In this document: in pieces, positions 1 through 5,305 of the stretch | How positions within the stretch are numbered: position 1 is the stretch's first letter | Layout of the letters: each line of letters begins with the position of its first letter | NCBI GenBank assembly: GCA_029785625.1 | Contig: JAFLZI010000022.1 | Coordinates: 1-7,112 of the forward strand | DNA: 7,112 bases | Origin: Nitrososphaerota archaeon | GTDB lineage: Archaea; Thermoproteota; Nitrososphaeria; Nitrososphaerales; UBA183 | Reading direction: 5' to 3' | Notes under the pieces: model-generated | The model's database searches: none | What the model saw: only the letters and a program-made list of their open reading frames with translations | What the model was told of the DNA's origin: nothing | Position numbers and translations under genes: made by a program

Positions 1-204
1 AAGGTTGGGTCGGCGGTGGTGTCCATCGTCCCACGGCGCAGGCTCTCGGAGATAGAGGTCGCGAGGATAGTCCGCCTCTTCACCCTTAGGAGGAGGCAGG
101 TGGACTCGGCCCTGGCAGAACTGGGGATGAAGGGGAGCGGTCACGGTCGGAGGAGGGTCTATTCGCTCTCCCCCGATGAGGTCTTTGAGATCTGCAGGGA
201 GTGA
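1..204 (+). CDS. C-terminal part of an unrecognised small basic protein, possible winged-helix-like fold
   Basis: The frame is open from the first base to a TGA at 202-204, so this is probably the 3' end of a gene that begins outside the window. An internal GTG at 16 or 19 could alternatively start a protein of about 62 residues. What is visible is a basic chain with two likely helices (from SEIEVARIVRLF and from RRRQVDSALAELG), then a glycine- and arginine-rich turn (GSGHGRRR) and an RVYSLSP strand. That order, helix-helix-basic hairpin, resembles a winged-helix nucleic-acid-binding module, but this is inference from pattern only and I recognise no family. The stop lies 30 nt before the TTG of the TrmJ-like gene, in the same frame and with no promoter-like sequence between, so the two are probably cotranscribed. 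Confidence 0.5.
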   Translation, partial: KVGSAVVSIVPRRRLSEIEVARIVRLFTLRRRQVDSALAELGMKGSGHGRRRVYSLSPDEVFEICRE

Positions 205-234
205 GGGCTTTATTCCCCGCCGAGAGGGCGATCG

Positions 235-954
235 TTGTTGCTCCCCGCAGGCGTTTCTGTCACACTGGTCGAGCCAAGGGGCCCGGTCAACGTGGGCCAC
301 GTGGCCAGGCTCGCACAGAACTTCGGCGTCGAGAAGCTGTACCTAGTCGCCCCCAAGGCGGACCTTTCGGTGGCCGCGATCTATGCCTCCCACGCTTCCG
401 ATGTCCTCGATAGGGCTGTGGTGACCACCTTCGAGAAGGTGAGGGAAGAGAACGAGCTGCTGGTGGCGACCACCGCGGTGAGGGCCTCGAAGAAGTCCAA
501 TGTCATCCGCAGGATGGCGAGCCCAGACAGGCTTCATGCCATGCTCTCGTCCGCCCACACCTCATCTCTGGTCTTCGGGAGGGACACGACCGGACTGACC
601 AACGAGGAGATCAGGATGTGCGATGTGACGACCACCATCGACACCGGGCGGGAGTACAGATCGCTCAACATCGGCCATGCCGCCGCCATAGTGCTCTACC
701 TTGCTTCACGAGGAGCTGCGAAGGGGCGCATGCCCCAGGGCCGCAGGGCGAGGGAAGTGTTCGCTAAGAGCCTCTCGGAGCTCGCTGCGGCGTCGAAGGT
801 ACCGAAGCACAAGGCAGGGAGCATGATGGAAGTGGGGAAGAGGATCGCCGCGACGTCCAGTATGACCGACGCACAGCTCAACGTCCTATCTGGCGTCATC
901 AGGAAGGCCGTGGCTGCAATCGAAACGTCTCAGGACCGCGGCTCGAAGACATAG
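235..954 (+). CDS. trmJ: TrmJ-like tRNA 2'-O-methyltransferase (SpoU/TrmH superfamily, SPOUT fold)
   Basis: A 239-residue protein with the three SpoU motifs in order. Motif 1 is EPRGPVNVGHVARLAQNFG (residues 13-31, with N19 and R25). Motif 2 is LVFGRDTTGLTNEE (about 112-125), where the usual acidic residue after GR is Asp. Motif 3 is YRSLNIGHAAAI (141-152, with S143 and N145). These form the trefoil knot that binds S-adenosylmethionine. Archaeal TrmJ methylates the 2'-OH of nucleotide 32 in tRNA; that target is known for the family and inferred here. The helical C-terminal tail and total length fit archaeal TrmJ. The same frame has a stop at 202-204, so the start must lie after it; TTG at 235 is chosen because GAGAGGG at 223-229 sits just upstream as a Shine-Dalgarno-like site. 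TTG at 238 is an alternative. The 3' end overlaps the opposite-strand methyltransferase by 25 nt. Confidence 0.88.
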   Translation: MLLPAGVSVTLVEPRGPVNVGHVARLAQNFGVEKLYLVAPKADLSVAAIYASHASDVLDRAVVTTFEKVREENELLVATTAVRASKKSNVIRRMASPDRLHAMLSSAHTSSLVFGRDTTGLTNEEIRMCDVTTTIDTGREYRSLNIGHAAAIVLYLASRGAAKGRMPQGRRAREVFAKSLSELAAASKVPKHKAGSMMEVGKRIAATSSMTDAQLNVLSGVIRKAVAAIETSQDRGSKT

Positions 955-2111
955 ACCGCCCTCTTCACCCACCGGGTGCTCTCGAACGACAGCCTCACCG
1001 GATATTCGAAGCCGATGGGGCCGGGCTGGTGCAGACGTAGCCCCAGCCTTCTGCCGTCCAGCGTGAGCGTGACCTCGTCTCCATCCATGGTCTCGACGAC
1101 GGGAACCACCACGACAATCCTCCCGTCGGGACGTATGGAGTCGGCCATGGAAGAGAGGGCGTCATTGTAGACTTCCGCCGGTCCGTGAATCATCGCCTCA
1201 GCGGTGGAGGTCTTCGGCCTGGCGTTCAGGCTCGGCAGGAGGAGCGGCTCGGTGACGATGGCGTCAACCTTCGTCCCCCTGAGCATCCTCGGGAGCTCCC
1301 TGGCGTCCCCTTTCCTGACGTCGAACCCTCTGTCCGTGACTCCGCCGACCGTCCAGCGCAGGTTCTCCCGCGACTCCTGGACACGGCTCGCCTTCGAGTC
1401 GAGCCCCAGGCACCTAAGAGACCTCTTGAGAGCCTCCGAGAGTATGGTCCCCGAGCCGCAGAAGGGGTCGAGGATGGTCTGGCCGGGCCTCAGACCCGCC
1501 AGGTTCAGCAGCGTCCGGGCAAGGCGCGGCGACAGGGCAATCTCCGGCCTGGGGATGGGCCTCTGCGTCCCGCTCCGGCGCATGGAAGCGGAGTCAGGGA
1601 CCCAGACCGTCGGGCCCAGGGCGAACCCGCCATGGTAAGGGAAGGCGACGACGTCGAGGGCCCCCCTGGTCAAGATTTGCTCCGAGAGGAGCTCGTTGCC
1701 CTTCGGCCTAAGGAGCCTTACCTTCCTGAGTCCCCGGCCCCGGAGCTCGTCGAGTGTAGACCTGACCAGCTCCTCGTAGTCGTCCTCCCCGACCCCGTAG
1801 GCGCTGAGGGAGATGTTCGACTTCTCTTCCAGATATGTAGTCATGAGCTCGGCCAAGGAGCCTTGGTCCCCCGACGGCGAGTCCAAGACTTGAGTCACGG
1901 GTGCGCATTTGTGCACGCCCGAAAGGTCCCGGATCTGACCGGGGTCGAGGCGGGTCGCATTGAAGACAGAGACACGCTCAGTAGGTGCTTCGGCGCGCCC
2001 CACTGAGCCTTCAAGCACAGAGCAGACCTCGAGGACGGAGAGCTTCCCGAAGGCGAGGACCATGGCGACGTCCCCGGATTCCAAGAGGGAGTCCGGAAGC
2101 AGGAAGGGCAT
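930..2111 (-). CDS. Trm-G10/Trm11-like tRNA guanosine-N2 methyltransferase
   Basis: A 393-residue protein. The N-terminal part (roughly 1-170) carries a divergent THUMP-like region starting with an ALAFGKL-type opening (MVLAFGKLSVLEV). The C-terminal half is a Rossmann-fold methyltransferase: motif I is DPFCGSGTILSEA (D215-A227), the SAM ribose-binding acidic residue is in CLGLDSK, and motif IV is TEPLLLP (E288, P289) after DAIV. The family makes m2G or m2,2G at position 10 of tRNA, using the THUMP domain to dock on the CCA end; this role is inferred. Motif IV is unusual: the textbook Trm-G10 sequence is D-P-P-Y, and here both the acidic residue (Glu) and the aromatic residue (Leu) differ, so exact specificity is uncertain. 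The ATG at 2111 lies about 27 nt from a TATA-like box, suggesting a leaderless message. Convergent with the TrmJ-like gene, overlapping it by 25 nt. Confidence 0.82.
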   Translation of the reverse strand: MPFLLPDSLLESGDVAMVLAFGKLSVLEVCSVLEGSVGRAEAPTERVSVFNATRLDPGQIRDLSGVHKCAPVTQVLDSPSGDQGSLAELMTTYLEEKSNISLSAYGVGEDDYEELVRSTLDELRGRGLRKVRLLRPKGNELLSEQILTRGALDVVAFPYHGGFALGPTVWVPDSASMRRSGTQRPIPRPEIALSPRLARTLLNLAGLRPGQTILDPFCGSGTILSEALKRSLRCLGLDSKASRVQESRENLRWTVGGVTDRGFDVRKGDARELPRMLRGTKVDAIVTEPLLLPSLNARPKTSTAEAMIHGPAEVYNDALSSMADSIRPDGRIVVVVPVVETMDGDEVTLTLDGRRLGLRLHQPGPIGFEYPVRLSFESTRWVKRAVYVFEPRS

Positions 2112-2134
2112 CTGCCCCCACTATCAGCGGTGCC

Positions 2135-2142
2135 GTATTAAG
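2135..2142 (-). promoter_or_regulatory. TATA-like box for the Trm-G10-like gene
   Basis: On the minus strand this reads TTAATACG-type sequence in otherwise GC-rich DNA. Its centre is about 27 nt upstream of the ATG at 2111, which is the usual archaeal spacing from TATA box to transcription start. It therefore predicts a leaderless transcript starting at or next to the start codon. No purine-rich BRE was scored; assignment is by position and composition only. Confidence 0.5.
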
Positions 2143-2329
2143 GGTGGACAGGAGGTCGCGTCAGGAAAAGCCGATTGGATGGCGGTCCTCGGGGTAGCCT
2201 AGAGGGCATTGCACTGGGGCGAGCTGGCACAGTGCCACGATGTGATCTATTCGAAGGGATAGAGGGGGTCGCGCCTCTCGCTCGGGGCGATAGTAGGTTG
2301 CAGGCTGACCCGGGGAGGGCCCTTCTCGA

Positions 2330-2391
2330 CGTCGGGGCGAAGGAAAGATAGAGCCTTGCACTTGGTTTTCAAGAGAAAACGAACCCCGACG
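2330..2391. ncRNA. Possible structured RNA element (nested stem-loops)
   Basis: An 8-bp GC-rich outer stem (2330-2337 with 2384-2391) encloses a 6-bp perfect hairpin with an AAGA tetraloop (2365-2380). The element lies about 85 nt upstream of the L10e start and upstream of that gene's likely TATA box, so it is probably not in the L10e leader. The strand cannot be told, because the stems are symmetric. It could be part of a small RNA, a DNA-level regulatory structure, or chance in GC-rich sequence. I did not recognise any known archaeal RNA family in it. Confidence 0.2.
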
Positions 2392-2429
2392 CAGAGGTTT
2401 CAGCTGTCTCGGCCTCCAACGTGGTTGAA

Positions 2430-2438
2430 GCTTAATTA
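2430..2438 (+). promoter_or_regulatory. TATA-like box for the L10e gene
   Basis: GCTTAATTA is an AT-rich block in GC-rich surroundings, about 40 nt before the ATG at 2475. Standard archaeal spacing puts the transcription start near 2460, giving a leader of roughly 15 nt that contains only a weak AAGGT as a possible ribosome binding site. The box is nearly symmetric (TTAATT/AATTAA), so it could also fire leftward. Confidence 0.45.
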
Positions 2439-2474
2439 GGGGTCAGGGGGCGCGGTCATAAAAGGTAACCAAAC

Positions 2475-3002
2475 ATGCATGGGAAGAACTATCGGGTCAT
2501 CCGAGGGATGGCCTACACGTCGAAGAAGTTCGCCCCGGGGGCGCCGAACCCGAAGGTGGCGCGCTTCACCACCGGCAAGAGCAGGACCGACTATGATTTC
2601 ATTTTCAAGCTTGTCTCAGATGGCAGGGTCCAGATCAGGCACAACGCCCTCGAGGCCGCCAGGGTCGCGGCCAGCAAGAAGGTAGCCCTGCTCGGAGAGG
2701 AGAACTTCCTGCTCAGGGTTGTGACATACCCACACTTGATACTCCGCGAGAACAAGATGATCGCCACGGCTGGGGCGGACCGCCTTCAGGAGGGCATGCG
2801 CAAAGCGTTCGGGAAGCCCATCGGGCTGGCTGCGCGGGTCGCGATTGGAAGCGTCGTGCTCGAGTTGAGCGTGAAGTCAGAGAACTACGAGAAGGGGAAG
2901 GAGGCCATGTGGGCCGCCGGCACGAAGCTACCTATGAAGACGCATGTAGAGATCGTCCAGTTGAGTAAGCCTGTGGCAGCCGAGCCCCAGGCCGCAGCGT
3001 AA
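2475..3002 (+). CDS. rpl10e: Large-subunit ribosomal protein L10e (uL16)
   Basis: A 175-residue protein, matching the archaeal L10e family along its length. It lies in the 50S subunit near the tRNA-binding and peptidyl-transferase region. The N-terminus MHGKNYRVIRGMAYTSKKF keeps the Y-R and Y-x-K-K positions typical of the family, followed by a central VQIRHNALEAAR helix. The diagnostic core ENKMIATAGADRLQEGMR begins at E92 and continues into AFGKPIGLAARV. This version (MIATAGADR, MHGKNYR start) is closest to what I know from thaumarchaeotes and relatives, rather than the LTGAGADRMQ form of euryarchaea. The ATG at 2475 gives the expected N-terminus. The C-terminus has a short Ala/Pro/Glu tail (PVAAEPQAAA) beyond the conserved fold. 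It appears to be transcribed alone from its own promoter; no other ribosomal protein gene is beside it. Confidence 0.96.
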   Translation: MHGKNYRVIRGMAYTSKKFAPGAPNPKVARFTTGKSRTDYDFIFKLVSDGRVQIRHNALEAARVAASKKVALLGEENFLLRVVTYPHLILRENKMIATAGADRLQEGMRKAFGKPIGLAARVAIGSVVLELSVKSENYEKGKEAMWAAGTKLPMKTHVEIVQLSKPVAAEPQAAA

Positions 3003-3241
3003 AGCCCCTGCTCTACAGCGCCCCGCGGGAAGCACTCAGTTGTGTTGTATGCGTCGATGCCGATGAGAACTCTCGGCCTCAAGGCTTGCTTTGGAGTCCC
3101 CGCGTCAGTGTCCCGGATGGTCGCCCCCCACGTGTGAGTTCGCCACCCCACTGGCCTAAGCGACTGCAAGGTAAGACCCCGCGCTTGGCACTCGGACGGC
3201 GTGTGCGAGCAACTAGAGGACGATGGGACCCGCCTGAGAGG
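3003..3241. other. 239-nt gene-free interval between convergent L10e and M13 peptidase genes
   Basis: Both flanking genes end here. The sequence is GC-rich, and I see no T-run terminator on either strand, no tRNA T-arm and no credible coding frame. A small inverted repeat GCCGA/TCGGC lies at 3059-3063 and 3073-3077. Bases 3189-3203 recur at the very end of the window (7098-7112); see the repeat entries. Confidence 0.5.
3189..3203 (+). repeat. 15-bp direct repeat, copy 1 (matches 7098-7112)
   Basis: CACTCGGACGGCGTG occurs here and again as the last 15 bases of the window. In the second copy the first five bases (CACTC) also belong to the 76-bp inverted repeat, so the two matches are joined through a 5-bp shared sequence. 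How far the match goes past 7112 cannot be seen. Confidence 0.6.
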
Positions 3242-5191
3242 CTACCAGACGCCGACCCTGCGCCTGCCGGCTGAAGAGGCCTTCTTCGGAGGGAAGGTGC
3301 TGTCGAAATCCGGGTGGTTCACCGCAGGAAGGACTGCCCTCAGCCTCCCCAGAGAGTGAGGGTCTATGGTGGTGCGCCTCCGCACTTCTTGTTCGGTCAT
3401 CTTCTCCCCCCATATCTGGGCGTAGGACACGAAGAAGCGTTGGTCGGGGGTCAGCCCGTCCTTCTTCGCGGGTGCATGAGAGTGGGACAGCCTATCCTGC
3501 AGAGCCTCGTGGGCCAGACTTACGCCACCGAGGTCTGCTATGTTCTCCCCCAGGGTGAGCTTCCCGTTGGCGTGGAGCCCTGGGAGGACCTCAACTGCGC
3601 TGTAGGCCTTGACCACGGCCCCAGCCCTCCTGTCGAACTCCTTCTTGTCGTGGGGGGTCCACCAGTCCCTCATGTTCCCTCGGTCGTCATACTTCCTCCC
3701 CTGGTCGTCATAGCCGTGGGTGATCTCGTGGCCGATGACCACGCCGATCGCGCCATAGTTCACAGCGTCATCTGCCTTGTAGTCGTAGAAGGGAGGCTGC
3801 AGGATACCGGCAGGGAAGACGATTTCGTTCATCGTCTCATCGAAGTACGCGTTCACCATGGAGGGGCTCATCTGCCACTCGTCCTTGTCCACCTCCCCCC
3901 CTGCCCTCTTTGCCAGCCTGTTGAACTCGAAGGCGGCGGCTCTGAGGACGTTCCCCGCGAAGTCCTCCGGGTCGATCACGACCTCGGAGTAGTCCCGGAA
4001 GGTCCGCGGATGGCCGATCTTCACTCTGAAGTTGCGGAACTTTGATAGGGCCTGCCGCTTGGTCTTATCCGACATCCATGGAAGACCCTCCAGCCTCTTC
4101 ACGAACACCTTCCTTAGGTCGTCGACAAGGGCCTGGGCCCTGCGCCTAGCCTCGTCGGGGAAGTGCTCCTCCACGAAGAGCTTGCCAATGGCTTCTCCAA
4201 CCATCGCGTCGATGGTTCTGATGGCGCGCTTCCATCGCAACTCCGGTTCTTTCTGACCGGTGAGCTTCCTGCGGAAGAAGTCGAAGTTCTCCTCTTCGAC
4301 AGCAGAATGAAGGTATGAAGCCGTCGAGTGGAGGACGCTCCAGCAGAGGTAGGCCCTCCAGTCGTCTATGTTCCCTTCGGCGAGGAGCCCATCCACGGCC
4401 CTGAAGAACTCGGGCTGCCCTACCACCACGTGGGTGAGTGGCGGGACGCCAGCGTCTTCCATGAACCGCGAAAGAGAAAGCGCGGGGTAGGAGGAACCGA
4501 GCTCTGAGACATTGATGCGGTTGTAGTTCTTCTCCCTTTCGCGCAGCTCCGTCCTCGACCTGCCGGCCTTCGCAAGGGCGGTCTCCATCCTAAGGACGGC
4601 GTCGGCCCATCTTCTGGCGCGGCTGCTGTCCAGCCCCTTCAGCCTGAACATCTTTGCGACGTGGGTGCGGTACTGACCGCGAACCCTTGCAAAATTCTTC
4701 GAGAGGTAGTAGTCGCGGTCTGGGAGCGAAAGCCCACCCTGCTCAAAGTAGAAGGCATAGACGCCGCTCTCCCTGTCGTCAGGCTTCGAGAACGCGTGGA
4801 AGGCGGGTTCGATCCCCCGGCTCTGGAGCTGTGGGATGACCCCCGCCACTTCATAGGGCGTGCTGACCCTCTCCGCGAGGCGCCAGAGGTGTTCGATGGG
4901 ACGGAACTTCGCCGCCTCGATCTTCCGCACGTCCATTGCGGACTTGTAGAAACGTCCGACCAAGCCTGCGGCTGGGCCGCCTCTCCCATCAGCGCACTTC
5001 TCTGCGATGGTTTTGAGGAGCACAAGGTTGCTCTCGTCCAATTCGTTGAAGGCACCATAGCGCGACTTGTCTGGGGGGAGCTCGTGGGCATCGAGCCATC
5101 CCCCGACGGCGTAGCGATAGAAGTCGGCATGTGGGTCTGCGGACCTGTCCATGAACGCGACGGAGAACCTGCGCGGTTTTGTTGGCGCCAA
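3242..5191 (-). CDS. M13 family zinc metallopeptidase (PepO/neprilysin type)
   Basis: A 649-residue, apparently full-length M13 endopeptidase. The N-terminal domain opens with DPHADFYRYAVGGWL, the family's usual DFYRYANGGW start, and runs to about residue 400. The catalytic domain shows the substrate-binding NAY motif (N447-Y449), the zinc and catalytic motif HEITH (H488, E489, H492), the GENIAD motif with third zinc ligand E549 and D553, and the transition-state DPHS motif (H612). The protein ends in VGVW, like the C-x-V-W end of relatives but without the cysteine. There is no signal peptide or membrane anchor, so a cytosolic oligopeptidase that cleaves short peptides is inferred. TTG at 5191 is preferred because GGAG at 5199-5202 sits 7 nt upstream; an ATG at 5152 is the alternative and would still keep the domain. 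A 76-bp stretch (3480-3555) is duplicated in inverse orientation at 7027-7102. Confidence 0.95.
   Translation of the reverse strand: MAPTKPRRFSVAFMDRSADPHADFYRYAVGGWLDAHELPPDKSRYGAFNELDESNLVLLKTIAEKCADGRGGPAAGLVGRFYKSAMDVRKIEAAKFRPIEHLWRLAERVSTPYEVAGVIPQLQSRGIEPAFHAFSKPDDRESGVYAFYFEQGGLSLPDRDYYLSKNFARVRGQYRTHVAKMFRLKGLDSSRARRWADAVLRMETALAKAGRSRTELREREKNYNRINVSELGSSYPALSLSRFMEDAGVPPLTHVVVGQPEFFRAVDGLLAEGNIDDWRAYLCWSVLHSTASYLHSAVEEENFDFFRRKLTGQKEPELRWKRAIRTIDAMVGEAIGKLFVEEHFPDEARRRAQALVDDLRKVFVKRLEGLPWMSDKTKRQALSKFRNFRVKIGHPRTFRDYSEVVIDPEDFAGNVLRAAAFEFNRLAKRAGGEVDKDEWQMSPSMVNAYFDETMNEIVFPAGILQPPFYDYKADDAVNYGAIGVVIGHEITHGYDDQGRKYDDRGNMRDWWTPHDKKEFDRRAGAVVKAYSAVEVLPGLHANGKLTLGENIADLGGVSLAHEALQDRLSHSHAPAKKDGLTPDQRFFVSYAQIWGEKMTEQEVRRRTTIDPHSLGRLRAVLPAVNHPDFDSTFPPKKASSAGRRRVGVW
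3480..3555 (-). repeat. 76-bp perfect inverted repeat, copy inside the peptidase gene
   Basis: The reverse complement of these 76 bases is identical to 7027-7102. It covers the peptidase codons from the leucine of LGENIADLGG to LSHS, so it includes the third zinc ligand E549. Matching stops sharply on both sides (3479 and 3556 differ from 7103 and 7026). Confidence 0.97.
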
Positions 5192-5222
5192 TTGCTGACT
5201 CCAGTCGGGGAATGCCAGCGAC

Positions 5223-5230
5223 GCTTAATC
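5223..5230 (-). promoter_or_regulatory. TATA-like box for the M13 peptidase
   Basis: On the minus strand this reads GATTAAGC, about 36 nt upstream of the TTG at 5191. It predicts a transcription start near 5200 and only a short leader, which would begin close to the GGAG at 5199-5202. The box shares the 114-nt divergent region with the promoter of the ABC ATPase gene. Confidence 0.4.
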
Positions 5231-5265
5231 GTTTGGGAGATGGAGTCGGGGGTCGGCTCTCGTCG

Positions 5266-5280
5266 TAATACTGCTTAAGA
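5266..5280 (+). promoter_or_regulatory. TATA-like region for the ABC ATPase
   Basis: An AT-rich stretch, TAATACTGCTTAAGA, is centred about 30-35 nt before the TTG at 5306. It contains the palindrome CTTAAG (5274-5279). The spacing implies a leaderless or nearly leaderless message. It lies back to back with the peptidase promoter, so the two genes could share control, though no operator is evident. Confidence 0.45.
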
Positions 5281-5305
5281 GGGTAAGCTGGGCGCAGGGC
5301 CCAAA

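Larger units (their letters stand above)
2112..2474. other. 363-nt gene-free interval with two promoters and several perfect hairpins
   Basis: No convincing protein-coding gene lies here; the one frame of any length on the minus strand (2161-2361) has the low-complexity, Arg/Pro-rich look of chance translation. The two ends hold the divergent promoters of the Trm-G10-like gene and L10e. In between are three exact inverted repeats. TGGCAC-A-GTGCCA is at 2225-2237, and GCACTG at 2211-2216 could instead pair with CAGTGC at 2230-2235. CGTCGGGG at 2330-2337 pairs with CCCCGACG at 2384-2391, enclosing GTTTTC-AAGA-GAAAAC at 2365-2380. No tRNA T-loop, C/D-box pair, RNase P or SRP RNA signature was recognised. 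A structured RNA is possible but unproven. Confidence 0.45.

Noticed and set aside
1185..2006. Long 273-codon plus-strand frame opposite the Trm-G10-like gene
   Set aside because: It is antisense to a protein with clear methyltransferase motifs; its Arg/Pro/Leu-rich translation is a codon-bias shadow.
2240..2262. TTCGAA with short flanking pairing, suggestive of a tRNA T-arm
   Set aside because: On neither strand do the flanks form a 5-bp T-stem with the TTCRANY loop, and no acceptor or anticodon arm fits around it.
2161..2361. 66-codon minus-strand frame in the spacer upstream of L10e
   Set aside because: Composition is Arg/Pro/Ser-rich without recognisable motifs and it has no ribosome binding site or promoter of its own; typical of chance frames in GC-rich DNA.
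3059..3077. GCCGA/TCGGC stem after L10e as a terminator
   Set aside because: Only 5 bp, no T-run follows, and archaeal termination does not depend on such hairpins.
2885..3169. 94-codon minus-strand frame across the L10e end and the following spacer
   Set aside because: It overlaps conserved L10e coding sequence antisense and shows no family motif; treated as a shadow.
3314..4045. 243-codon plus-strand frame opposite the peptidase catalytic domain
   Set aside because: Antisense to the HEITH and GENIAD region of a complete M13 enzyme; Val/Pro/His-rich shadow frame.
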